Assembly (NCBI RefSeq): GCF_901709675.1
Contig: NC_051097.1
Span: 4,989,039-5,053,038 of the forward strand
DNA from: Syngnathus acus
Lineage: Eukaryota > Chordata > Actinopteri > Syngnathiformes > Syngnathidae
Length of the DNA stretch: 64,000 bases
Direction: 5' to 3'
The first letter of the stretch is position 1. Each line of letters begins with the position of its first letter. A program made the position numbers and the translations under genes. The notes beneath the pieces are model-generated. The model was not told the origin of the DNA, did no database searches, and saw only the letters and a program-made list of their open reading frames with translations. This document shows positions 48,180-60,558 of this stretch, piece after piece.

Positions 48180-51160
48180 AGTGTTTTTGTGATTGCATTG
48201 GTTTATTTAAACAAAAGGAAAGAAAATATCAGTTCCCCTATCAAAAGTTTTCAAATAGTCTCCTATATACTCTTGAAACCAATTCCGAGTGTTGTCATAA
48301 AGCAAACTTGGTAAGGTGTTTACTATGTGCACACTCTCGCAGGGCAATTACAAATGAGACATTCATTACACTGATAATTACCAGCGAAATGATGTTTCAC
48401 TCCTGAGTACACTTGAGGGGTTTAAAAAAAAAAACACACACACTAATTAACTTTAGAAAAATGGAGCTATACAAAGCAAAGCACGCATTACAAACAACCA
48501 AATGTGCACAGCAGATCCACAGCGATAAAAGTTTAGGCATCATTGCCGCTTATTGTAAATGACGTTGGAGAATTTAAAGAAATCTCTTTGCTCATTTTTC
48601 TTAATCACCCACTAATTCTCAGTTTTAATCGGGAGAGATTCTATGGAAACTGCTGCTAATGAGCTTGTTAGAGGAGTTCAGGTAAGGCTCTGGTTTCTCT
48701 CAAAGGTATACTCAGTTCCATATCAAACTCATCCAATAGGCACAGAGGAACATCCAAAGAGGAATGGGTCGGAATTCGACTCGCATTTTTCCAAAAATAA
48801 ATGTTTCTGAATTTCATAGAAGTTAGCAAAATTTGCCAGGCCTTTTGGTTTTTTCTTTCGCAACAAAATATATTAAGAGACAAAGAACGTGATGTTAACT
48901 CACATTCGTCATCATACGTGTCATCGTTGTTAATCTTTTAACATTTTGGCTAAAAGTAAAATTTTCTGTGTGCCGCCACTAGAGACCGTATTCTGAGTAA
49001 ATGCGTTTGTGGAATATGAATGAAGCAGACAAATCCATCTGTTTTTATTCATCTCAGGGGCTGGCCATTTTGCTTTGTACTGTCACTGACCAATCCCAGA
49101 AAACAGACGCTCGTTACCTGAGACGGTGAGGTCAAAGTGCTAACTACTAGTTCACAGTATTTCCAGATAAATTGTCTTTCAGAAAAAAATTCTGAATACA
49201 AATCCACCATCAACCGAACAGGCTTTTGACCATTGACGATGTAACATTTAATGGCATCGAATAGTATGTGGGGCAAATTACTTCCTCAAGCTTCCTTTGC
49301 GATTTACATAGGTTAAATTAAGACACAACGGCTTTTAAAATTGGGTGAGGGTGTGAGAAAGGAAGTCTCGGTTGATTGCACAAAATGGTGTGACTTAATG
49401 CTTCTTATTTCAGCATGGTGCAAAAGCTAATGGTGCTAATAGGGGGAGACGGATTTGAGCTATTTCAACCCTCTTAGGGGATGGCATATATACGTAAAGC
49501 AACACTCCATTTATATAAAACACACACCACTTTGTCAAACAGACTGACTTCATTTTCATGTCTGTGCTCGTGGGAGTAACAATGTCCACTTGTCAAGGAG
49601 GGGATGAGGTCATAAGAACAATACGCGCATATGTACACTTAGGTAATAGCTCCATTCTGCAATGGCCCCTTCCCCACCGCCGCTTCTTTGAGTTGACCGA
49701 GAAGAGTGGCTCTTGCTTAAATAACGCCTCAGCTACACTCTGCTCTCGCCACTCGTGACAACATAACAAATGAGGACTGAAGGTTGCTTTGTCCCGGAAC
49801 TGCATTAGGCTGTGTAGCTCAGCTTGATTGCTAAAGGTATTTAAGAAAGCTGCTTTCTCGAAAACATTCTATACAAAGCAAACAAAGAGTACAAAAGCTA
49901 CTTTTGTTGTGATGTATAGAAATATCACGTGTATTACAATCCGCTAAGGTATAACACACAAAGACGCCCATGTCAATTACATAAGAGACTAATTCAGCCT
50001 TAAAACAGCAGGCATTCACTGAACACCTGCACAATGTAATGAGAACTTCCATAAGAGCTGCAAAAAATAAATACATCTCCTTCAGAAAATATATAATGCG
50101 CAGTTTTGATTGATATTTTAACGGAATATATTTGAATGATTAATTAGAACAAATGGCAAGCAGCACTTCCCGTAATTGGGTAATCAGTGACTGTAGAAAT
50201 CAAGCGTTTTGACTCAGCAACCACCCACCCCTGCATGCGCTTTCTGAAGGAACTGCAGGGTTTAAATGCAACACAACAATTAAAGTTTAAGTTTTACTGT
50301 CACAAGCATTCCGCCAAGCAGAATTCATACCACTTGTCTGAGACGTCACTTAGACACACATTTGGCTCAGTTGGCTGTACTTGGCCAATTTGCAGCATCT
50401 GGCCAAAAAGTGTAGATTCAAAGGGATGAAATAATTCATGATTCTTTTTTTTTTTTTTTTTGAAAGCATAACACCTGTGAATTTCAAACAGGTAGCGAGG
50501 GGAAAATGAGATGTGCAGTGCAGCAGAGCAGTCATAAACATACTGATGCTGTCAGGGCACACAGGGGATTGTGGGTAATAGGTGATGACAAAACTTCTCA
50601 CGGGGGAGGGAATCGCAATTTATCCTCCCCGCAGAGTCTTTATGCAAACCGGATGCAGCCAAGGTTTTTTTTCTTTCGCTTCAAGCTGTTATCTTTGCCA
50701 CTCTTTGTGCAGACCTTTTCGTCATGGCCGCAAATTTTGAACACTGTGAGCTGCAAAATGAGATTGGAGGCAGACAAATTCCCTAAAACCAGGTCAAACT
50801 GATGGATTTGAATCCACAGCTTAACAACTGTAGCTGAGCTGTCCCATAAGGAACATCAACTGACAGGGGATGCGCTGTTAATATCACACCATCTGTTTCG
50901 ACATCTGAATGCTGTTGCATGAGGACACCTATGACAGATGACGATAGCATAAACAAAAACATAAGCTCACCTATGCCGTGCTATTTAAAAACAAACGTAC
51001 AGGTAGTCTATGGAAGCATGAAAACCATAGTAAGCTTTCATTACTATTGGCACAGACAAAAACTGTTGGTCTTCTTAAGAGTTCAACAAAAACATGTGCA
51101 ACTAAAATAATGACAAACTCCATATCCAACTTGGAATTTTGATGCTTGGAGGAATTACAG

Positions 51161-51490
51161 CAAGGGTTTTCAACTGGTTTTGCCAAAGGGACCACTATTA
51201 TAACCAAGAAGCAACTCAGGGACCACTGCTTTGGCGGAATATTATTTTATTTTGCACCAAAGGAGGATAGACCTATCCAGGCTATTTATTTGCATCTGTT
51301 GTCTACATTTGACATATTTTGGATAGGAAAATCATTCACAAATTTAGCTGGAAACTAAATCAGGTCTAAATAATAAGTCAATTTTATTCTTAAAAATGTT
51401 ACAATTATCTTCCATTTCCAATTTTGTGGACCACCTGCAATACCGCCACGGACAACTAGTAGGCCGCGGACCACCGGTTGACAACCCCTG
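51161..51490. mobile_element. hAT-like MITE
   Basis: Left end caagggttttcaactggt, right end complementary in form (accggttgacaacccctg). The flanks aattacag and cattagag agree at six of eight bases, consistent with an old 8-bp hAT duplication. The interior ggaccact / gaccacc inverted blocks are typical of this fish MITE. No coding capacity. Confidence 0.65.
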
Positions 51491-52539
51491 CATTAGAGGA
51501 AAAAAAGGGCAAATCCAGAGGGAGCTTCCTCTACTTTACCTGAGCTGTGTATTTGATAGAATATGTATCATAATAAATAATAATAAATGTATTTTTCTAG
51601 TTTACTATGAAATGTATTCTTACACATTTTTGAACACAAGATCATTTCCAACCAATAATACAAATTGTAGTATCACCAACGCACAGATTGGCCAAATGTG
51701 ACTTTCAGTAAATCTAATCCTTCCCATGCTGCTAAAAATGCGTTGGTTATAGTATTTGATAGAACAAGTAGTGAAGGTCAATCAGCAATCATGGTTTTGA
51801 ATACTAAGCTACACTTGCAAGTCTTGCAGTGAAACAAATACATCAGCTTGAATAAGAATTAAATACCTAGAAAACTTCGGCACTGACTCCAACTAGAATT
51901 TAATTCCCTGCAAATGGATTCCAAATGTCTTGAGTGCTGCAGACAGCCTTGAAGGACTTCCATAATGGATTTTAAGCTCTGCGTGCGCCATATCACAGCT
52001 CTGCTAGCACCCACTCTGACAAGGGTGGTTGAAATAACACCCACCCAGACGAGAGAAGGAAAGAAAAAAAATACTCTGTCTCTCTGATTTTCCAAGTTAA
52101 TCTTTGAAGGCCGGAGGGCTTTGTAATTTTTTTTTTTTTTTTACTGCGCCTTATAGAGGTGGGTGAGGTTGTTGGGAAGTATTTCAACTTTACAGAACCT
52201 TTCAAAACTCTGTGTACTTGACATCTGAACATGACATGTTCAAGGTTTTTCTTCTGTTCTTGAATGATGTTTGCCAAGAGTTGTAAATGTTTTGGACCTC
52301 ATGTTTCTACCTTGTTTATATCTACCACTCTCGCCGTGCTGGTTCTTGAGATCTGTGATTCAGGTGCAAGTTGAAGACATAGGACTTGACTTGTCAAATT
52401 ATCCATCGATTGATTCCATTCTGGTTTGGGCGACATACTATACCACACAAGCTACATCCTATCCCAGATGTCAGCGAGGGCAACAAAGGAATAGTAAATC
52501 CTCGGACTGGTTGTGTAATATATTCAGGAGCCTTTAAAT

Positions 52540-52864
52540 CACAGGTGTCAAACCCAAGGCCCGGGGGACAGATACGGCCCGCCACATCATTTTATGTGGC
52601 CCGCGAAGACAAATTATGCATCAAATCCGTGTCATTACTAGAATTGTAAATTGTCTTCACTTTTAATATCTTTTTTTTTTAAATATTTGACCAGTTTTTA
52701 CTCGTCTGATTTGAAAACGAGTTATTTGTCAGTTTGTTTTGTAGCTTTTACTGTATATAATATGAGGTGCTCATACATTTATTTGGGTTGACAGTCATAA
52801 TGGCCCTCCGAAAGAAGCTATGACTACAATGCGGCCCGCGAAAAAAAAGAGTTCGACACCCCTG
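52540..52864. mobile_element. hAT MITE with perfect 8-bp target duplication
   Basis: Ends cacaggtgtcaaaccc and ttcgacacccctg (complementary form of CAGGGGTGTC), flanked on both sides by ctttaaat (52532-52539, 52865-52872). The interior contains cggcccgccacatcat and gcggcccgcg. Non-coding; it ends about 60 bp below the astn2 exon D donor. Confidence 0.8.
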
Positions 52865-52923
52865 CTTTAAATGGTCAGTATTCTAAGAATGTTAAAAAAA
52901 AAAAAAAAAACGTGTCTGCTTAC

Positions 52924-53074
52924 CATGCAGCCGGATGAGTCCATCTGTCGGTCCGACACACACTTGAAATTCTTCTTGCAGCCGCCGTTATCTTTTGAGC
53001 AGTCACGGACGGGCCCGAAAGACACCAGCAAGTCCTCGACGGTTTCGAAATATGTGGACATCATGGCTTCATCC
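52924..53074 (-). CDS. astn2: astn2 exon D (EGF-like module start)
   Basis: 151-bp exon. One base completes Arg, then it reads [36 protein letters not shown] and [14 protein letters not shown], ending at a codon boundary before gtaagc. The C-x(5)-GGC-x(4)-FKC spacing is an EGF-like signature and continues directly into exon E. A MITE with an 8-bp target duplication (52540-52864) ends only about 60 bp below the donor. The exon itself is intact. Confidence 0.92.
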
Positions 53075-54435
53075 CTGAATTTAATAACACATATAAAATA
53101 AATAAATAAGATGTCTTATGTTTTCTAAGTATAAATGACAAATAGAAAGTAATGCCTAAGCAGCTAAACATAATCCCTCTGGAAAAAGGTTTCTCATAAT
53201 CTTGCAGTTTCTGTTACAATTAAGATATGAGTCATGCACCCTTTTTAATCAAAAAGAATGAGTCTCGGATTTTTTTGTTTGTTTGCAAAAACAACCCCAA
53301 CAACCATGAGGAAGGAGATATATATAGACAGCTTTTCCCTTCAGCCATTTCTTTAGTTCATAACAGGAGGCAATGCTGTTGTTGACACACCTCCCACAAA
53401 CTTGAACAAAGTCCTCATAGTTGCATGGATATGTAGAATGCGTAATTTTTTCGTAATGCGAACTGTTGTAAGATTTTAATGACTTAAGATGTTTTTTATT
53501 TATATCACTCGCCTAAAATTGTATTTAGGCCCCCAAGTGCCCAAATACATGCTTGCTGTTGCGCTTTGAATATTTTACTCCACAGTCTAGACTCTGCACA
53601 GCGGTATATTTATTGCCTTGAGTCTTTTCCTGAAAAAAAACCCCCAAAAACATGTTTGTTTATGCCAGAAACATAAACACAAGTGACCCTCGGTCTCTTC
53701 CATTGTTGTGTTTTTGTTTGGTTGTCTCGTCCTGCAGGATGAGGCATGTTCTTTTTTTCCAAATTGATGCGGTACTTTTATGAAGTGAAAAAATTGGTGC
53801 GAGTAGAACCAAACCCAATTGTGTAGCTGTAACGAGGCAAAGACAGTCCACCTTAAAGGGGTTCTGAATGTGCAGTATGGTCCCCCTACCACTTAGCTCT
53901 AATAGCTCAGATAGTGTTCTTCGAGTCAATCAAAGGGAAAAGTAACTACACGTATTCCCACTCAGAGTACCTGCAAAAAAAAAAAAAAACACCTGAGATT
54001 GTTTTCTTAAGCGGCAACATTAATAATCAATAATGAAACAGTCTTCAAAAAGTAGAATGAATCACATCTAACAAGCTTTTTAAATTCTTCCTAACTGAGA
54101 CTGAGACTGACAAGCTTCACTTGAGTATTGCTGGCATGTCTTCACAAACTTGCTGTCAGAATGGCTGACGGGGTGGGCGACCCCTCCATGTTTGATTTGT
54201 AAAGAAACAACAAGTAATAGCGCAACACAGACCACCCAGTGTCTTGAGAGTGACTTGACTCTCTATAAACATCTATAACATCGTAAATGATGGCGAGACA
54301 GACGGACTGCTGAGGAGGGAGAATTTCATGGTCTTCTGTCGTATTTTTTTTACTGCCGTTAATTTGTCCGAGGCTGTGAAGTTGTAAAAGGAAATATCCA
54401 TTGCTTGCCAACATATTCACTTAGATTTTGCAAAC

Positions 54436-54610
54436 TACCGTAATTTTCGGACTATAAGTCGCGGTTTTTTTTCATAGTTTGGGTGGGGGGGGCGACTTAT
54501 ACTCAGGAGCGATTTATATACATATATATGGGGTTTTTTCACTTTTTTGGGCATTTTATGGCTGGTGCGACTTATACTCCGGTGCGACTTATAGTCCGAA
54601 AATTACGGTA
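54436..54610. mobile_element. MITE of the same TACCG family, short variant
   Basis: 175 bp with perfect inverted ends: taccgtaattttcggacta at left, complement at right (ccgaaaattacggta). The interior is short and pyrimidine-rich and lacks the core shared by the copies at 8276 and 62190, so it is a related subfamily or internal deletion. Confidence 0.75.
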
Positions 54611-57600
54611 CACTTTAACAAATTATCGTAAAAATTCACAATTCAACAAGTAAAAAAAAAAGGTCGATTTCTTCAAGGTACTGACTTTACTTGAGTAATT
54701 TTCTATCAATTGTTTCCCCTTTTACTTCTTACTTTATACCTTGCTGTCAAAATGCAACCGTTTTTATTTTTCAACCTCGTCTGAGAAAGACACAACAAAA
54801 ACAAGACCTAATTAAAAAGAGACCTTTACTACTCAACAGCGACGCATCAATTGTTTTTTTCCTAATTTTACCTTGAGGTGTTAAAACACGCTTCTGTTTT
54901 ATCAGTCTTGTTTTCCACTGCTATCTAAGTACCGTGTGTGATTTTTTTTGCCACCTCTGTCATTTTATACACTGTGCTCAATGTACATGATTTATTCCAC
55001 CATTCTGTATTTTATTTTTTCATTTGAATTCACCGTAGAATTAAAGAAGCTTTATCTCACCTCAAGTAATTTAAATGGAAAAGGTTTATCGATTTGTGCA
55101 TAATCCTTATATTCAGCAGATTGGAAGGTTTTGTGACTTGTCCAGGAACTCGCCAGCAAAACTGGTTTTAGTATTTATTTGTTTTCCTTGATTTTGTACC
55201 TGTCCCTAATCTCTCACTACACAAGTCCCAATTTACCAACTCAATTTGATCGCCAGTACTACATCACCCTGAGGCCACATGAAAGGTATCTGAGCACTTG
55301 GTTGGAAATTGACCTTTCAGCGAGTTGGAGCATTCTTGAAAGCTACAGTACAAACTCTCTGTACGGAACACTCCCATTCAATACTGTTGTGTGATGCCAT
55401 GAGGACTGATGGCCTCGTAGATGGCCTTTACTGGGAGAATAAAATGAAAAGGCTTGAAGAAGTAAAGAAACTCTGAACATACCACAGTGAATAAATGGGT
55501 CTACTCCAAGATCTGCTGCACCTGCATAAAAGACTAAAAAAGATGTCAAATAACATTGAACTACCTTAACTTGGTGTGGTATGTTATTTCAAAGCCTGCA
55601 AGGTTATCAGTAAAGGATTTTTCTGGAGGGGCAGATACTTTGTAAGGATGCGTGACTTTCATTAAGCTACCAGTAAGTTTCAATGTAAAAAAAATATGTT
55701 TTCACAATTCTTTCATTGCAACCATGGCATGGACAAAGCATTCACACTAATCGACCCTGAAACCGGCTTCTTTTGTATTCTTCTACTGAGCAAGTGCTCA
55801 GCATTAGCGATACCATCAGCAGCGAACTGGATGAACCAAAGTGTTATTGATATGCGCCGACCAAGCTTGAAAATCATTATGGCGACGTAACTAGGAAACG
55901 GATTAGACAGTTGACATGTTGGCAGTTTATGCCACTTTAAATTTGCTACCTTGCTTTTGTTTAATCTCCTTTTTTTTTCACCATGCAATGATTATCGTCC
56001 ATGATTATTAAAGCTGTCAACAAAAAGTCCATTTCCTATTTTGTTCTACAATGTTTACATTTCCGTGACAGTTCTGGAAATATCACGTTGTGCCGTATTT
56101 TTAGGATTCTGACACAGACATTGTTTGCATCACCTGAATTAGACCAAAGACTGTGAACTAGCGGTATGAAAGCCTAAAATTTATTTTAAAAGGAACTGAG
56201 ATTTATTTCTTCTCTACTAGGTTCATGTTAAGTTCACACTTTAGTTAGAATAAATTCATTTGCAGTCATACTGAGATCACTACTTGACGCCAGAGACAAA
56301 CAGCCCAAGTATATTGATCAATACTGCTCAATACTTCACCACGGCAGTATAAAAATTTACGGGTGGGTTTTGAGAACTGTAAAATCCGAGTCAGTTATGC
56401 CCCTCCACTATGGATAAGGACTTTGGGCTTGTTTTTTTTTTCAAAGGAGGATTTATGCCATTTCTCTCTAAATTAAAACAGGTCCCGGGTGTCTTAGTGA
56501 AATGTCTGACATGCTTCAGTCCAAATACCTCAAGGATCATGAATAATAATAAACGTTATAATTGTCTTTTAACAACCATGCCGGAATGTTTTTGGGGTCT
56601 GCCCTGTTTCGGATTCACACTAATTTCACACATGATGGGCTGGCAAGTACTCCAGAGACCCAAATATTTGAATACTATCACTTAAGCAGGCAGCTTTCCA
56701 TATGATGCCCCCTCTAAGACTTTTATTCAAGAGATGGATGTTGAACAAAACTGTACCTGAACAGTATTAAAAAAATGTTCGTTCAATTTTGATTGCTGAG
56801 TAGAAAGGCAAACAATGCGCTGCATATTTGATAATCATTGTTGATTTTTAGTCTTAATAAGGACCAAGAGGACTGGATAATTTGCATGTTGCACTAATTG
56901 GAGCCTTAAGTTGCTTTCTCGGTGAATGTTTTTTCAAAATTACCTCCCAGAGGAAAACGTCTTTGCAATGCTTAGGATACAGACTTTTGAAGTTAAGCCC
57001 AATACAGACTCTTCTTAAACAAGTCTCCAAATCCATAATTCAATCTGCAATCCTCTAATATTTTTTTATCAGAACATCTCATTACTTTCTGTCCACTTCT
57101 GCTTCAAAAAAAGGTGCAGAATTATTTAGTTGAATTCTGAAACTTTCTCATGTCCTTAATTGTGTAGCAAGCAGGCCATTTTTGAATGACTGTGTTTATA
57201 AATAATGACCCAAAACCTCTTTTCTAGGTTGAACTTATGCTTAGAACAGTAAACAAATGGTTTATGTAACCGAGACACGCATTCTATGCCTACCAACGTC
57301 CTTCTTGTTCGGCTTCTCAATAGTCGCAAATTTAAAAAGCCAATACGTGACATCAATTCTTTCTGCCAGGACCTCCCTGTGCTGACAAATGACTCTTTAA
57401 TATAGAGGAAAAACCCAGGGTAGGGAAAGTGCGGCAGGCCAAAAAATAATGACTTTGGCTCAGCTGCGAGGTGCATACTAACTGGATTTCTGCGTAGTGA
57501 GTCGAAGATAGAAATGAACAATCAAGAGGCCTGTTTCAAGACTCCAAAAATTAAAAAAAATGTCAGTTTGGATGATGTTTTGTTATCTTATTAAATTGCA

Positions 57601-58965
57601 CCTATTATCTAAACAGTTCCAATATATCTGTTGGAAGTGTATATAATTAAAATACATTTTTTTCAACTGCGCTATACACGCTTGGCTCCGCTCTACTCAC
57701 CTCCGTTTGAGACATTTTCAAAGCATACATGTGATGATGATGAAAATGGATGCAAACTGCATGGAAATGCACGACACTGACTCATCGGTTGGAAAGAAAC
57801 AGGATAAGAACTGTTGAGAACAACGCTTTCCTTCTTTGCATGTTAGTCACGGTCGAGAGGAAGATTTTATTCGAGACTGCAGCAAAGTTATGAACCCGCT
57901 GCTAAGGCACATGAACACGATTAGTTATTTCTAACCATTGAGCAACCGCAAGGGACATTGGGTATTTGCTGGACACACTCGGCTGACTAGGTATTAGCTA
58001 TAGCACCTCATTGAATATGGTTTTGAAAAAAAGAAAGAGTGAGTAGACCTTTGGTTATTAGACTAGTAGGACTTTTTTTTTTCCATACATAAACACAATT
58101 TGTGATCTATTGTTGCCACTAAGAACTTAAAATTAGATTATATCGACGAGACAAAGACTTATGCCAGGTAGCGTTTCCAAACGGTGGGTAAAGTGAGATC
58201 AATTCCATTGGAACTCAGTTGACCTCAAAGCATATTCACTGCAGCTAAACAGTGACTAATGTACTGCTGCTATAAATCTCCGTGCATGCCTCTTGCTTGT
58301 GCAGATGATGAATGAGCGACGGATACTGCCCAAAGTTAGAGCAGTGCGCCGGCATGATTACAGAGTGTGTTATTGGTCTGCCCCCTGCATTTGATTAATG
58401 CCCCTGGCAAATATGCTGACTAGTGTTGAATATCACACATTTTCTTAAAAAATAAACAACAACCCAAAAAATCTCATCGGCAGTCAGGGCAAAAGCAGCA
58501 GATGAAAAACAGTCGTGAGATTGCAGTGACAAAATAAAAGCATGCGCATTTTTTGAGATCCAGCGGGTAAGATTTATGTATTTGTTTCTGGTGTCACTCA
58601 CATTGACTAATGGTACATTTTGATGTCTTGCTTGATCGCACTGACTGAAGTCATTCATCACACGATGACATACAACTTTGGCTACTCTGGCGTATCTCTT
58701 TCAACTGACAAAAAAATATATATAAATTTATTCCTTGACCTGAGGGCCCAAGATTGAGCCTTTCCATGTGTACTCAGGCATTTTTTTCAATATTACTCTC
58801 CAAGATTTACCTACTATAACTATGCTGTTAGCTATACTATAATATTTATTTATTGGAAAAAATGTCATTTGACATTACATTTGCAACTTTATGTTGATTA
58901 AAATAAACCTGCAAACCTTTGAAACATTTGTCATTTTTGGCACAGAATTTGCAACATTCACTTGC

Positions 58966-59088
<123 letters not shown>

Positions 59089-59096
59089 TTACAGAT

Positions 59097-59120
59097 CCTA
59101 ACCCTAACCCTAACCCTAAC
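59097..59120 (-). repeat. Interstitial telomere-like repeat (about 4 x CCCTAA)
   Basis: cctaaccctaaccctaaccc and a further taac: four units of the vertebrate telomere repeat (TTAGGG on the minus strand), ten bases after the GA tract. Confidence 0.9.
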
Positions 59121-59927
59121 AAGTGCTACTAGAAGTGGGCTTTTAATAAGTCATTAAAACTCAAGAGTAAATGTCACTGTCGTATGTGGATTATGCAGCT
59201 GTTTCTTAAAAGTGATAAATCTTTCACATTTTACCTCTTCTATCATCCTGTCTCATATTAATAATGATTATAGTCTGAATGTGTCCACACAGTGAGGCAA
59301 TTTGGAGAAAAAAAAAAAAGTATGATTTCAATGAGCACCAAAGGCTTCTCCTCTTCTGGCCTATGAAAACTATACCTTTTTTGCATAAAAAATAAATGGC
59401 TTTACCTTTGTATTCCATTTGACATGGTCTACAATGTGATTCAAACAAGTTAATGCATCACATTCAACTTTCTGTTCAGCTAGAATGCAGCTAGGCTTAA
59501 GAAATATTTTTTATTGTGTTATTTTTCAAGCTATTCATCTTTCAATAGCAGATAACGCCTCAAAACAGAAGCCATACATATGCCAATTACTAATGGTTGC
59601 AAAGCCCATTGAAGGTCAGAATTTAACAGACACTTCTTTATGTAGAGGGAATTCTGGATTCCAGAGGTAATATTAAACAATCTTTAACAAGTTTGTAAAT
59701 AGGCAATGAATGCCACCATATGTTGAGATGAATACAGCCACTCTTGGGATTATACTGTTTCAAATATAAACAATTTGTAGTTTAAAGGGAATTGTGAGAT
59801 ATTGTACATAGGGTGTGAATATGAAACTAAAATATGTTGCACTTACAGTAGAAAAGTGCCGTTGATGAGTTTTATTTTCCTTCAAATGCTTGAAGATTAA
59901 TTTTGGAGACCTTAAACTATAGGTGTC

Positions 59928-60120
59928 AAAGTCAAGGCCCGTGGGCCAGATACGGCCTGCCAAATCATTGTATGTAGCCCCCGAAGACAAATTGTACATC
60001 TGTCAATACTAAAGTTACAAATTGTCTTCACTTTTAAAAAAATACAGATATTGATAGCAATTTTTGTTACCATTGATCTTTTAAAATTATTTGAACAGTT
60101 TTTACTAGTCTCCGGTTTCA
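59928..60120 (+). mobile_element. Partial MITE related to 52540-52864
   Basis: Shares aggtgtcaaagtcaaggccc, ccagatacggcctgcc and caaattgtcttcactttt with the 52540 element. The right end is missing and is replaced by an A/T-flanked hairpin. Confidence 0.6.
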
Positions 60121-60127
60121 AATGTAG

Positions 60128-60195
60128 TTTTTTTTTTAAAATGCGCAGTTGATTTTTTAAGTCTTAAAAAATCAACTGCGCATTTAAAAAAAAAA
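60128..60195. repeat. Long near-perfect hairpin
   Basis: The arm aaatgcgcagttgatttttt with aag is followed, after a single central base at 60162, by its exact complement. The stem extends through flanking T10/A10 runs to about 33 bp with one bulge. Confidence 0.9.
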
Positions 60196-60432
60196 GTATT
60201 TACAAGAGTTAGGTAAAATACCCTAAATAGAGAGGGTCAAATAACTAAATAAATAAATAAATACATTTGCAATAAAAATGCTATTTGTTGAAATATTCTC
60301 TAAGTGTCAGTGGAATTTAAGAATGATGTATGAATGTAAAAAATCTTACACAAAGCATTTTCAATGATTAATAATGAATATGAATGGTCTATAATGATGT
60401 GGTACAGTAAAAACAAGACGGTTCAGACTCAC

Positions 60433-60558
60433 CTGACCTCTCCCGGGTCTTCGGTCACCAGGACGTCTGTCTTACAGCTGGCGATAGGATTGATTGACAG
60501 CTCCACCGGCGGCACCACAAAGCTCTTGCTGACAGGCAGCCACAAGCCTTGGCCCAGA
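60433..60558 (-). CDS. astn2: astn2 exon C
   Basis: 126-bp exon. It starts with one base completing Ser, then reads [17 protein letters not shown] and [20 protein letters not shown], ending in AG of a split Arg codon. The acceptor is ctatag and the donor gtgagt. It matches the conserved extracellular stretch just before the MACPF-proximal EGF modules of astrotactins. Mammalian proteins may have a few extra residues at the B/C junction; I recall this only roughly and did not treat it as a difference. Confidence 0.9.

Larger units (their letters stand above)
46738..52923. other. astn2 intron E/D
   Basis: 6.2-kb intron with two hAT-like MITEs (51161-51490, 52540-52864), a fragment related to the outer MITE of 24934-30146 (about 49037-49130) and a short perfect hairpin (48151-48179). 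No exon is supported between E and D, whose phases join directly. Confidence 0.55.
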
